DNA of 64,000 nt from Arion vulgaris (taxonomy: Eukaryota > Mollusca > Gastropoda > Stylommatophora > Arionidae), in NCBI GenBank assembly GCA_020796225.1, contig CM036753.1, positions 74,219,865-74,283,864 on the forward strand. The letters are read 5' to 3'. Position numbers and translations under genes: made by a program. This document shows, in pieces, positions 1-9,935 of this stretch (positions are counted from its first letter, which is position 1; every line of letters starts with the position of its first letter). The notes beneath the pieces were generated by a model that did not search any database, had not been told where the DNA came from, and saw nothing but the letters and a program-made list of their open reading frames with translations.

Positions 1-271
1 CAAGTAGATTAATGTACTACTGAGACTATGTAAGTAGATTAATGTGACTACTGAAGAGTTATGTAACGTAGATTAATTGTACTACTGAGACATGTAAGTA
101 GATTAATGTACTACTGAGATTATGCAAGTAGATTAATGTACTACTGAGACTATGTAAGTAGATTAATGTGCTACTGAGATTATGTAAGTAGATTAATGTG
201 CTACTGATACCTTGTAAGTAGATTAATGTACTACTGAGACCATGTAAGTAGATTAATGTGCTACAATAGCT
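1..271. repeat. 30-bp minisatellite, about 9 copies, cut by window start
   Basis: A 30-bp unit built around taagtagattaatgta followed by ctactgagactatg repeats with few differences; it is already in progress at base 1. Because 30 is a multiple of 3, the minus strand reads as a 10-residue peptide repeat, which I regard as a by-product and not a protein. Confidence 0.93.
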
Positions 272-348
272 TAGTAACATTATGTATATTATGATGGATT
301 TATCTAATATAATTATAAGACAAAACAACATTTTATCGGCTAATGTAA

Positions 349-551
349 AAGGTGCAATAGCTTAGTTGATAGAGCACTCGCTTCATAGGCGCATGGTGCG
401 AGGGTTAAATTCAACAGTTGATATGGGTTTTGTCCGACCATAACTACTATCCATTCTACCCAGCCTGAATTGGGTTTCAGAAAAGCAAATTCGGCTGGCG
501 TGATGTTGGCCATATCATCCATCAGCTGCTGATGGTCAATGACAAATATGA
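349..551 (+). mobile_element. tRNA-derived SINE, family E
   Basis: The head resembles a tRNA: A box at about 358-372 (tagcttagttgatag), a 7-base loop at 382-388 with CAT in the anticodon position, and a B box at 402-412 (gggttaaattc). The body (agcctgaattgggt, then ggcgtgatgttggcc and gatggtcaatga) matches the minus-strand copy at 44872-45088, so this is a dispersed element and not a tRNA gene. Aminoacyl-stem pairing is lost. Confidence 0.75.
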
Positions 552-823
552 GCCAAACACCGTATTTCTCAATATACGAGCTTACGGTATGATCAACGGT
601 TTAATTTTAATACTTTCAATTTAAAAAATAAATTTGTCGTTGAATATAGAATAGAGTAACTGACACAGTCATAGAATACCATAAATAATATCTAGGCAGT
701 ATTTGTAAACATGATGTTGGTTTTCTGAGTACCACCATCTCTATTAATCGAGGAAGACGTCAGGCTCGGTCCAATGTCCATACTTATATAAGTTTGAAAC
801 AAGTGTCTACAGCCGTGGTTGTA

Positions 824-1080
824 CAGGGTGTTCAAGATAATTACAGCCCCATTGACAATTCGAAAGTTGCCAGGTACAAATTGAGTTGTGTTTATTTACT
901 ATTTAAACCGGTTCTGACTAGCTCGTCCTAAGTCACATTTGTTCATCGCCCCTTCCACACTACAATTACACACCGTCACACAACCTTGACCTATACTACG
1001 TCATAACTGAACCTTCCAATTTCCATACATATATGCCAGATTAGCTCCATTCACGGGCTGCAATTATCTTGAACACCCTG
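824..1080. mobile_element. MITE, Tc1/mariner type, 257 bp
   Basis: 26-bp terminal inverted repeats at 824-849 and 1055-1080 start with cagggtgttcaagat and differ at one base. A TA dinucleotide flanks each side (822-823, 1081-1082), the target duplication expected of the Tc1/mariner superfamily. There is no coding capacity inside, so it would depend on a transposase supplied in trans. Confidence 0.85.
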
Positions 1081-1082
1081 TA

Positions 1083-2069
1083 GTTTAGAACCCCGACAGA
1101 AGGACGAGGTTTTTAATCATTCTATGTAGAGATCAGAATGTGTTTCTATATCTCTATTTCTCACCCAGAAGTCTTCAAAGAACTCGATGGAATCTGAAAT
1201 GCCGTGTGTTTGTTTTGACATATATGATGTATGTGTGCGTGGTTTCTGCATGATCATCAGAGACTGATCAGTTCCAGATAAGTGGATACCACAGTGGGAT
1301 GTCATATTGGTCAAACCAAAATATGAATGTAAAGAAAGAGCTCAATGTGATATCGTCATCATTCCTCATCGCTTCCAAGAACAAAAATGCAAAGACAAAC
1401 AAATTCTATTCAATTGGGTCGTGTGTTTTTACTAAGATATCCTGGTTTTTTTCAATGAGGCAGTTTCAAAATTGTATTTTTAAAGTTTATGACCATTAGC
1501 ACCACACCGCGCACCTCTCAGTTATCTGATGACAGTTGTCGTGCAAGAAGATGCAATGGTTCTATTATTTTCTATCCTTAAAAAAACATGGAGAAAGATG
1601 ATTAGCAGCCCCTAGCAAGAGCCCCAGAATGTAGATATCTATTTTAAAACTATCTAAACAAGGACGCCAAGTCCAAAGTGACAACGTATTGTATTAAATG
1701 AGATGAAGAGTGGTATAAAATCATCTTGAGATCTATAGAAACTATCTAAATATTATTGATCTTATTGGATATACGTACCACGTACTAGATGCTCTCATAG
1801 TTGACCAATTGATCAGTCTATAAATATCATCAGGACTTATATGTAGACATGATTGATCTATCAACAAATATTTATTTTAGTTAGGCTTCAATCGCACAAA
1901 TATCAACTTTACTAAGTATGATTGGCATGGTTAAACCACATCCATCTCTGGATAACTAGGCCAGACAACAGACCGGAGAATCCCTGACCTAGATCAGAGA
2001 AAGGGGTTGGAATGTATCTATGTTTGATAGAACACTGCAAGCTTTTTGCAATTTTATTCAATTCTGTGA
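1083..2069. other. No recognisable feature
   Basis: AT-rich sequence with short, unconvincing open frames on both strands (for example 1117-1314 minus and 1299-1499 plus). I see no repeat structure, splice pattern or protein similarity. Confidence 0.6.
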
Positions 2070-3140
2070 GTCTTCTTCTTCTTCTTTCTCGAATCCTGTA
2101 TGCCTCACAGCGTCAGGTCAGGAAGAGATTTCTAAACGGGCCCTAGTATGCGCTTCGTAGATAGTCTCTTTCGTCGCCTCTGTTATCTCTGAGGTCCATC
2201 TTTTGCGTGGCCGGCCTTTTGCTTTGTACCCATTGTATCGGAGCAGCATTGCTCTTTGGGGTGCACTGTCTGATGGTAATCTGCTTACGTGACCGAACCA
2301 TTTAATTTGTTGTTTCTTGATGAAGTCTAGTACTGATGTTGTACCCACTTTTTCCTGATGTCTTCATTTCTCAACCGGTCTCTTCTTGTTACACCCAGCA
2401 TTCTGCGTAGACACTTCATCTCTGTTGTGACTAGTTTTCTTCTATCGTTTGTTGTCAGTCCAGGTTTGGCACTGGTAACATAATGTGGAGAAAGATTGTG
2501 TTGAACATTGCTCTTTTTGTGTTCATGGTGACGTGTTTGCATCTTAAAATTGGCGCCATTTGCTATCATTTGATTTGCTTTGTTGCATCTGTGTTGAATT
2601 TCATTAGTTATTCTTCCATTTGCTGAAAAAATGCTCCCAGGTATGTGAAATCTTTTGCTTGATTTAGTAGATGATTATCGATGGAGATGTTGGTAGTGTT
2701 TTCCTCTGGCGAATGTCATTACTTCTGTTTTGTCGATGTTAATTCTCATGTTGTATTCGTTACATGCTAACTGGAGTCTGTTGATGTGTTGTTGTAGCTG
2801 TTCTTCTGTTGTTGATATGATTGCCTGATCGTCTGAAAAAAGAAATTCATTTAAGAGTTCTCCGAGGTTGTTTCCTTCGCTGGTGTTAGCTATTTTACAA
2901 ATGTGGTCAATGTACGTGATGAATAGCAGCGGGGATAGTACGCAACCTTGTCTTACTCCTGACCCTACGTGAAACTTTTCTGATAATCCTGTATTTGTTC
3001 TAATCGTACATTGGCTGTCAGTATAAATGTTCTTGCAAAGGTTGATTAGGTGTTCATTAACCCCATAGGTTGTTAGTATTTTCCACAACTTGTGCCTATC
3101 TACGCGGTCGAACGCTTTTTCCTGATCTGTGAGTCTATGG
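2070..3140 (-). mobile_element. 5'-truncated LINE, reverse transcriptase to 3' end
   Basis: Read on the minus strand, this is the end of a non-LTR retrotransposon ORF2. It has a reverse transcriptase core (about 3130-2690), a spacer with shifted frames, then the usual C-terminal blocks: a CLRRMLGVTRRDR-like stretch, QIKWFGHVSRLP, and a GRPRKRW motif near 2200. It ends in a (GAA)n tail at 2071-2090. Frame breaks between 2570 and 2680 and near 2340 make it inactive. Degenerate copies of the same family lie at 15465-16265 and 20320-20480, and a related subfamily lies at 16933-17360 and 50531-50902. Confidence 0.9.
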
Positions 3141-3226
3141 TTGTTTATTGGTGAAAAATATTCATAATATTGATATTTCTTATTGTTAAACTTAACTTGT
3201 TGCATAATATAACTTCGATTTAGCAT
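2675..3226 (-). pseudogene. Reverse transcriptase fragment (LINE ORF2)
   Basis: This 183-codon open frame holds part of a non-LTR reverse transcriptase palm: an EKAFDRV block (RT motif A, near 3120), RQGCVLSPLLF (motif B, near 2940) and a FLFSDDQ block (motif C, near 2830) carrying the catalytic DD pair. A serine sits where FADD is usual. The frame then continues through the INIDKTEVM thumb region. Family members copy their own RNA at a nicked target. The N-terminal endonuclease and first RT motifs are missing, and the frame closes well before the C-terminal blocks, which continue in other frames at 2118-2569. The ATG at 3226 lies upstream of the similarity and is not a native start. Identification as a LINE RT is firm; the clade is not determined. 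Confidence 0.9.
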
Positions 3227-3632
3227 TTTGTGTTGATTTTAAAATGAATTCATCTATATACAACAATACTGGAATGCGAGTTCACGTGGTGTAGTTGTGG
3301 TCTGATTTCCATAATTTTACTGGAGCCCGAAGGCCCATACGTTCATAGTTAGCTCTGGTTAAACGCTGACTGAAAATATACGACCAATCATATTTATTAT
3401 CATATTTATGGAATTTTTGACCACTGTCTGCTATATGAAAAAATCATATTTATTATCATGTTGCAGTATAATACCAGATGTGGTATTTTAAAGTGATTAT
3501 ATTTGTTTGTCAAATCATAGTTTCCAGCCTATACAAATCTGTGTCCTGTTGGATAATATGCACACATTTAGCCGACATTTAGATGTGCATGTCCTAGATG
3601 CCGTAGAGGACTAGACGGACTGTATGAAATTG

Positions 3633-4045
3633 TTAACGGATTAAGGAAAATTCCATAAATATTTGACCACTGTTTGCTATCTGAAAGTGTGAACGTATCA
3701 AGGGAGATTCCATAACTATTTGACCACTGTCTGTTGCCTTAAAGTGTGAGCTTATCAAGGGAGATTCCATAAATATTTGACCACTGTTTGCTATCTGAAA
3801 GTGTGAACGTATCAAGGGAGATTCAATAAATATTTGACCACTGTCTGCTATCTGAAAGTGTGAACGTATCAAGAGAGATTCCATAAATATTTGACCACTG
3901 TCTGCTATCTGAAAAAGTGAGCGTATTAAGCGAGATTCCAATAAATATTTGACCACTGTCTGCTATCTGAAAAAGTAAGCGTATTAAGCGAGATTCCAAT
4001 AAATATTTGACAATATGTCTGCTACCTAAAAGTGTGAGCGTGTAA
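3633..4045. repeat. 57-bp minisatellite, about 7 copies
   Basis: Each unit carries tttgaccactgtctgctatc, then tgaaagtgtgaacgtat and gagattccataaata. Units are 57-59 bp. A degenerate outlier at about 3405-3445 shows that the array was once longer or seeded upstream; the rest of 3141-3632 holds nothing else recognisable. Confidence 0.92.
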
Positions 4046-4084
4046 ATAGTTAAAATGGTATAAAGATAATGGGTTGACTATTGT

Positions 4085-4412
4085 CTATTATCTTTCCTCA
4101 GGTGGATGATAAAATTCACTTTTACCGTTGCCCACAGCGTTGGGGTGGGAGTTTTAATTTGCGTTCAAGGGCCAGATGAGTAGCCCTTGTGTTATATCCG
4201 TGTTTATTTACTGTGATCTTGATATTGTCTATCCATCTTTTTCTTAGTCTTCCATTGGCTCTAGTACCTGATCTCGTTTTATTCTATGCTGTTATTGGTG
4301 GTTGGTTGTATTATATTCTCATTAACTGTTCAAACCACTGCATTTCTTGTATTTCAATGTATTCGGTGCATGAAGTTATGCCCACTGTGCTTCTGTTTAA
4401 AGGTTTGACTTC
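4085..4412 (-). mobile_element. LINE ORF2 C-terminal remnant
   Basis: The minus strand encodes the order typical of LINE tails: an EIQEMQWFEQLMRI-like block, RLRKRWIDNIK, then ATHLALERKLKLPPQRCG. It matches the remnant at 21115-21440 block for block, so both come from one family. Stops and frame changes are present. The plus-strand frame at 4189-4419 is its antisense. Confidence 0.8.
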
Positions 4413-4415
4413 ATT

Positions 4416-4622
4416 GTAATAAGTTTTACCCTAGATGGCTTGGTACATCTCCGCAGAGATGACGCGCCACTTACCAAAAGTAGTGCACAAAATACAAACT
4501 CTCTTAGTTCCTGCAAGAATTCAAGGGATCTCCTAAAATGAATGCACTTTGAACATAACTGCGCAGTCCAGACTCGAATCCACGACTTTCACAACACAAG
4601 ACAATGACAGCCACACAAGTAA
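4416..4622 (-). mobile_element. tRNA-derived SINE, family H
   Basis: On the minus strand a B box (gattcgagtctgg) is followed by a body ending in gtggcgcgtcatctctgcgg and a gggtaaaac segment. This is the same body as the plus-strand copy at 35546-35794, where both promoter boxes are clear. Confidence 0.7.
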
Positions 4623-4917
4623 ATATTTCAAAAGTATTTTACTACTGTCTACTATGTGAAATAGTTAACAACAGAGCACTTGCATGGTGGCTCCGTCGAC
4701 AGTTTCAAACACCCTCTGAACTCTAGTATGAATACCCTGTTTAACCTAAGTAACTGGTAATTGAATGTACACATAATTGTATACTGTTCTTGCAAGTCAA
4801 GCTTCATATTAGTATGTTACGATCTCTCTCTGTAAATTATATTGTTATCATGGTAATCAAAATGAAAATTGTGGCATATCTGTTACAGGACGTCGCTATT
4901 CAACTTAGTAAACGAGT

Positions 4918-5098
4918 CTTGATGTTCTAGTTACCACTATAGTTTCAGTAGTTTACCATTTATTTTCTGAACAGTGATTTCTATTTTTACCGTTTGTAAA
5001 AATCCAAGGAAAAAAACTTGTTTCAAAATTGTCCACGCGGAGTATGAACCAGGTACTCTTGGGTCGTGATAGAACACACTACCGCTAAGCCATTGTTA
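4918..5098 (-). mobile_element. tRNA-derived SINE, family C
   Basis: The minus strand reads an A box (tggcttagcggtagtgtg), a B box (ggttcatactccg), then ttggatttttacaaacgg and atggtaaactactgaa. The same order occurs at 33971-34212 and 53494-53737. This copy is the most diverged and lacks the 3' part of the family. Confidence 0.7.
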
Positions 5099-5102
5099 TC
5101 AT

Positions 5103-5313
5103 TTTTTGGTCGATCCAGAAGCACTTGAGCTTTCAGCTCTTTGGCTCGGTGCCATGGACATCGTAACCCTTCGGTTCGTTGTCACGAGCGCCGAAAATCT
5201 GGAGAACGTGTGGCTTTTCTGCCAGCCCGCGGAATTGAACCGCAGTCACAGGGGACTGGTCAGCCGTCGTCCATCGTGCTACAAACACGATGTGCAGGCG
5301 GGCATTATCATAT
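5103..5313 (-). mobile_element. tRNA-derived SINE, family D
   Basis: The minus strand starts with gcccgcctgcac, passes a B box (gcggttcaattccgcggg), continues with ggcagaaa and the tail block tccatggcaccgagcc, and ends in A-rich sequence. Other copies are at 38779-38986 (+) and 62080-62395 (-). A 7-bp direct repeat (ttatcat) on each side suggests its target duplication; it abuts the family C SINE. Confidence 0.8.
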
Positions 5314-5320
5314 AATTCAC

Positions 5321-5921
5321 TCCCTTTTAAAGCCAAAGTTGCACCTGATGATCAATATAGTTGTAACATATGCACATATTTATTTCCTTTTAAAATGGGA
5401 TGTGTTAGGGATGGGTTATAGAGTGTGGAGAGTGGTAACTTGAGCGTTGACGCCTTATTGATCGTTAAAGAACGTATTACGTATGCAATAAACCACGCCA
5501 AATGCTGGTTTTCTTAACACACCGTGTGGTTGAAGATTAACGAGACAGGAGACCACTCAAGAGAAATCTGCTTGACAAACTTTCCGATTTTATTCTGCTG
5601 TTGTCATTGATGATGGTCATTAGATGACAGAGGATGCTCCCAAACTGTAATTTTTAATGCATTTGCCAAGACATTTACGTAAAAAAACATTGAGAAGGGC
5701 GGATGTTAAATAATGGAAGCCAAAATCTAAAACACTGCATTCTTCACGGCGACAGCATTAAACATTCCTGCGAACATCGTTTCGCATGGAAAAATTGCTT
5801 CAATTTCAGGATATAAAAGCATGTACCATTTTTGCATATTAAAAATGAAAAGTTTTCTCAATAGATTTGATTGCGGATTTGTGTCTTAGAAATGCGTTTC
5901 CTTATTTTGTGGAAGGGGGTT
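5321..5921. other. No recognisable feature
   Basis: AT-rich spacer with no open frame longer than about 100 codons and no repeat that I can match within the window. Confidence 0.55.
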
Positions 5922-5933
5922 GGTTCACGACTT

Positions 5934-6173
5934 ACGCCTGTATGTTGCCGGAGCAAAGAATAGTAACATTGCGTCCTACAAGGCATGTCGTAGGAGGCGA
6001 CTGAAGTAGGGCCTAGGAAAGCTATCCTAGTAAATAAAAATGGTCGCAGAAATCGGATGTGGAAGCGCATAACTGGCACAACGTACAATTGTTCTTAGAC
6101 TCAAATCACATACAACTCACAGATTGCTTTAACAAGTGGTCGATATGGAGTGTTTGAACAAGAAGAAGAACAA
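5934..6173 (+). mobile_element. SINE-like element, family A, with 12-bp TSD
   Basis: Family A landmarks are present in order: gttgccggagcaaagaatag, cgtaggaggcgactg, aactggcacaacgtacaa, aacaagtggtcgatatgg and a (GAA)n tail. The 12-bp target duplication ggttcacgactt lies at 5922-5933 and 6174-6185, so this is one complete retro-insertion. The family has no evident tRNA boxes. Confidence 0.9.
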
Positions 6174-6305
6174 GGTTCACGACTTGACAACAACAGAGAC
6201 GGATACTTACGATTAGGCATACTATATACTAAACAAACAGTAAAAAGAAGTTACATGGACATTCAATATTACACTTAGTAAGGAAACATAAGGAAAACAT
6301 CGAGA

Positions 6306-6640
6306 TGTGTGGCTTACATTAAGAATGCAGAATACTAAAGACTCGGAGATGTGTTGGGTTATACATTAAGAATGCAGAATACTAAACACGTCGGAGATGT
6401 GTTGGGTTATACATTAAGAATGCAGAATACTAAAGACGTCGGAGATGTGTTGGGTTATACATTAAGAATGAAGAATACTAAACACGTCGGAGATGTGTTG
6501 GGTTATACATTAAGAATGCAGAATACTAAAGACGTCGAGATGTTGGTTATACATTAAGAATGCAGAATCTAAAGACGTCGGAGATGTGTTGGGTTATACA
6601 TTAAGAATGAAGAATACTAAACACCCACATGTGGCTTTGA
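6306..6640. repeat. 48-bp minisatellite grown from a LINE segment
   Basis: About six to seven copies of a 48-bp unit (gatgtgttgggttatacatt, then aagaatgcagaatactaaa and gacgtcgga). The unit is 16 codons and reads LGYTLRMQNTKDVGDV, a version of the LGHALRMQ block of the LINE tail that continues directly at 6594-6830 and of the related copy at 60880-61165. Confidence 0.9.
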
Positions 6641-6830
6641 AATGGAATCAGGGAGACAAGAGAGGTACAGGATGACATAGCGAGGCATGGAGACGAACTG
6701 TAGAAGAGATAGAGAAGAAGCAGGAAAGACCTGGAATGAACTAAACTGGCTTGCTCAAGACAGATCTGGTTAGAGGAAATTTCTTGATGCATCATACTTC
6801 AAGGGGAGTTAAGAGTAGAAGAAAAACATA
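6594..6830 (+). mobile_element. LINE ORF2 C-terminal remnant
   Basis: Downstream of the tandem block the plus strand reads HVALKWNQGDKRG, a GRRTVEEIEKK-like stretch, and RKFLDASYFKGS. This is the same order as KEREESGMTWNELSRLAQDRSG at 60880-61165. Several stops break the frame. It ends in an A-rich tail at about 6830. Confidence 0.75.
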
Positions 6831-7199
6831 AAACTTTAGTAAATAAATGCCTTATATTATTACATTTATTAATAACACATGGAGTAATTGTAGACAATAA
6901 TTTTTAACAACATCGCATTTCAGAAAAACTGTCTTTAATCACTTTTTTTTTTCTTTTGGTATTTTTAGTAAAAATGATATCAAAGGTGCTCTTTTGGAAA
7001 AAAAAAGAATAATTAGTAACAGAATTTTTCAAATCGAATCTCTTAAGATTACGTTCTTTAACAAAAATCTTAGTAAAAATACAACGTTCACGACTATGTT
7101 CTTTAAACGAATTCTTGGTTATTATTGGATATAATCAAAATTCTTAGATTAAGTCTATTAGACAAACCTTACTCCGCTCAGGCAGATCAAAATTTCCGT

Positions 7200-7330
7200 A
7201 GGTTGATATTTTCTTATAAGCCTGTCCTGCATGTGTAGGAGCTTATGAGCCGAATCGCAACGTATTAACGTTCTCGGTGCACAACAAACAAATCACAAAG
7301 AGATACTAAATTAGTTGAAAAGAAGGGATG
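7200..7330 (+). mobile_element. SINE-like family B, 3' part
   Basis: The segment cgcaacgtattaacgttctc followed by aaatcacaaagag aligns with the 3' half of the complete family B copy at 55617-55864 (atgcaacgtatacacgttct, then catatcacaaagagtg). The 5' half is absent. Confidence 0.6.
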
Positions 7331-7385
7331 TAAAGAGAACAGAATATATTTCTTAGTAAAGCAGATTTCTAATACTACGTTCTTT

Positions 7386-7490
7386 AGACCGCCCGAGTGA
7401 TTACCATGGTCGAAATTATGTGTGTAAAGAATAGAGCTACTGTTACCTACCACGCATATCGTAAGAGGCCAGTAAGCAGAGCTAGCTACC
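7386..7490 (+). mobile_element. SINE-like family B, 5' part
   Basis: Begins cgcccgagtgattacc and contains gtgtaaagaatagagctact and tcgtaagaggcc, matching the 5' 100 bases of the copy at 55617. It breaks off near 7490. It may be the displaced other half of 7200-7330, but the order is reversed. Confidence 0.65.
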
Positions 7491-7554
7491 CAACCATATT
7501 AAAAAAAACACTAGATAGCTACAGAAACCACAATCAAGAAAATTCATAGCTGAC

Positions 7555-7755
7555 CACTCGAGGAAGAAGAAGGACCCCGCCACGAGGGACTCATAATAGA
7601 GGTGAGGCAAGAACCAGGAATACCTGGAGAAGGAAGTTGGTGACGGAATGCAAGAAAATGGGAAGAGAGTTGAGAGATCTGGAAAATATGGCATTGGATA
7701 GACGGGTTTGGAAGACCTTTGCTGCAAACCTATGCCTCTCTAGGGGAGAGGGGTA
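7555..7755 (+). mobile_element. LINE ORF2 C-terminal remnant
   Basis: The plus strand reads NRGEARTRNTWRRKL, then KKMGRELRDLENMALDRRVW and KTFAANLCLSRGEG. This is the arginine/tryptophan-rich tail with a closing C-L-x-RGEG found in many animal non-LTR retrotransposons. It starts abruptly, as expected of 5' truncation. Confidence 0.8.
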
Positions 7756-7794
7756 AAGAAAACATTCTTTAGATACAATAAAGTGGACTAGTAA

Positions 7795-7900
7795 GATTAC
7801 TGATTATTGAAGTGGGTGAAATGGCAAGAGACAGAGTGAATTTCAGATGTGCTGCAAAAAGAGCAACGTCCTATAAAGGATACGAACCTTGATGATGATG
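7795..7900 (+). mobile_element. LINE 3' end with GAT-type tail
   Basis: A short plus-strand stretch reads MARDRVNFRCAAKRATSYKG followed by a (gat)n tract at 7891-7902. The layout (last ORF2 residues, then a simple-repeat tail) is that of a severely truncated LINE. Confidence 0.55.
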
Positions 7901-8499
7901 AGCAAGATAACATTTTAATAACAATTTAGTGAACGGATTTCGTTGTTTGCGCCTCTAAAAAATCACTAGTAATAAAATGAACTCTTTAAATAACATTTAG
8001 CGAGACCAGGTCCGTACGGTATATTTTCTCAGTATGATGCAAGTCTTCAAAATTACGCCCCTTAAATGTTTTTATTCTTTAAAATAATCTTCAATTGTGA
8101 TTGTGATTTCGCTGATTATGCCGCCCCCCTTATGGTGCCGCCTGTTGTCGTCTCTCTGTATATTAGCACGGCACGGCCCTGTGCGAGACATAAACTTATG
8201 TTCATAAGACACAGTATAATAAGAAAAGACTTATTGGATTACATTCTCAAACAAACTTTTCATGGGAACAAAACATCTAAGAAAGATTACGTTTTCTTCT
8301 TCTCTATGATACATCAAAGAGAAAAGGAATTATAACATAAAAATGTGTTGACAGACAAGGATTACATATTACAAAAACATGTCAAGATCATGTTTATTCG
8401 TAAAACTGGCAAGTCTTAGTAAAAAGCTTTGTAATAAAAGCCAGAACAAATACAATGCGAGATCGGTATGACATGACATAAATTACTCACATAATTTTC

Positions 8500-8690
8500 T
8501 GGAAAACGAATCTAGCCCTTTAGCTGCTAAAGACGTATATATACGTTTTTCCCATTCACATCTAAAGACGCATTAACATGTCTGTTATTATCTCTCCTCT
8601 GTGGGTTACAGACGTGTTAACACGTTATACATTTCTACTGTCACTGCTATAGGCGTACATTCACGTTTGTGACCTAGAAACAATGAGTAG
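8500..8690. other. Four spaced 14-bp palindromes
   Basis: Imperfect palindromes lie at 8533-8546 (acgtatatatacgt), 8568-8581, 8612-8625 (acgtgttaacacgt) and 8653-8666, at 35-44-bp spacing. Three are preceded by taaagacg- or acagacg-like bases. Such subterminal repeats occur at ends of some DNA transposons, possibly piggyBac-like, but I do not see terminal repeats. The flanks 8061-8499 and 8690-8930 show no gene. Confidence 0.5.
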
Positions 8691-8930
8691 CTATTTTTGG
8701 CTCAGCCTTCAGAAAGTATGTAGCAGCGGAAGAGCTAGTGGTATTGGGAAAAATAGCGTGTTGTATCGAGATTGAGATGATGGAAGGAATCGTAATGATG
8801 GTGATACAGATTTGTATTGTCCGAATTATTATTATTCGCTACTCGAATACCTATTATTGCCTGGATCCGAAGATACCGAATAACATTTAGTAAACAAAAA
8901 ATTCAGAGCTTTATTTGTTTATTTTCAGTT

Positions 8931-9385
8931 TAGAATATCATCATTGTCCTCCAGGCATGCCTTTAGTTGCTCTGATTTCCTTCGCAATATCTCTAACAGC
9001 GTCCAGCGACTGACCATACCCGTTCGATGTTGATGGTTGAGCCTACTCATAAGCCTGTTGTGCTGTTCTTTTCTGGACACTCCAATCTTCAATATAAGCT
9101 TTTACAATTTAGCAGCTGAGGGGAATTGGTTTAAATTAAAATCTTCTGCCTCCAAACTCTATGACAAGTTCAGAATGTCAACTCTATCCACTGGCTGACT
9201 CACCTCAGTATTGTGGCAGAGCCAACCATCATGTCTGCGCTCTCATTGCCATCGAGACCCCTATGATCCGGATCGAAGATGAGTGTGGATCTATATTAGT
9301 CCTAGATCAACAGTTTGTACTGTCCGTCCTCCATCGCCCTCCTCTTCCAAGGAAAATTGACTGCATTTAATTTCTAGATCTTTCT
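8931..9385 (-). mobile_element. LINE ORF2 end with RNase H remnant
   Basis: The minus strand preserves a PDHRGLDGNESAD stretch (RNase H HxGxxGNExAD motif, near 9225), a WIE block, then VSRWTLLEILRRKSEQL and a final DDIPN-like end near 8935. Nucleotide similarity to 58145-58510 extends over the whole segment, so both derive from one family; 37010-37366 is a third member. Stops break the frame. The plus-strand frame at 9161-9370 is antisense. Confidence 0.78.
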
Positions 9386-9784
9386 GTTCTTTGTCTTGAT
9401 GGTACACGCTGACCTCTGATTGTCGGCCTCTCGATGATCATTTTCAAATTATATCTGTTATATCAGATAGAACGATTAGTGTCCCTAGCTTCATCTGTTT
9501 CGAATGACTGTTACCTTTGCGAATACCTGTACACATCGATTAATCGGCGCATTTGAAATTATCGTTGCAATGTCGGTACCTGTGACGTAGTCACTAATCT
9601 TTACATTGCAAATATACACAACGCAACAGCACATAGGTACATTTCGAATTCTCCATATATACGAGTATATATGTGTGTATAAAGTATATAAGAAGCCTGT
9701 TTGAGTACACATTATTTGTTACACATGTAGATATCTGTTACATACGCATGCATTCGTTACTTGCATTTCTTCAGTTAGAATGTA
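9386..9784. other. No recognisable feature
   Basis: Spacer with TATA-rich simple sequence near 9655-9690. The minus-strand 73-codon frame here has no recognisable similarity. Confidence 0.5.
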
Positions 9785-9935
9785 AATATCTTAGCTTTCT
9801 AACAAGGACAATACAATGAAGAGCACTATTTATGAAGCGCACCAAAAGACCTTTCCATAAATTTCTTCTTATCCTGGCGCTGTCAAGCAAAATAGGATTA
9901 AACAAAGAAGTGCAAGAAGACTGAACACGTTTAAT
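9785..9935 (+). mobile_element. LINE 3' terminal fragment
   Basis: The sequence agcactatttatgaagcgca followed by ccaaaaga and gctgtcaagcaaaa matches 20360-20470 and encodes the TIYEAHQ block that closes the LINE at 2070-3140 (there TIYEAHT). Only the last ~150 bases of the element are present. Confidence 0.65.

Larger units (their letters stand above)
6831..8060. repeat. Ancient AT-rich degenerate repeat with insertions
   Basis: Scattered copies of a theme (attcttagtaaaaat, acgttctttaa) recur at roughly 45-60-bp intervals at 6950-7190, 7345-7385, 7760-7790 and 7920-8010. They look like a decayed tandem array, split by the SINE B and LINE fragments listed separately. The boundaries are soft. 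Confidence 0.45.

Noticed and set aside
349..425. tRNA-Met-like gene
   Set aside because: A and B boxes and a CAT loop are present, but the acceptor stem does not pair and the body is repeated at 44872-45088, so it is a SINE head.
340..522. 60-codon minus-strand frame
   Set aside because: Lies over SINE family E and has no relation to known proteins.
4189..4419. 76-codon hydrophobic frame, possible membrane protein
   Set aside because: Antisense of the LINE tail at 4085-4412; the hydrophobicity comes from reverse-reading basic, lysine-rich codons.
9161..9370. 69-codon plus-strand open frame
   Set aside because: It is the antisense of a LINE RNase H remnant on the minus strand (8931-9385).
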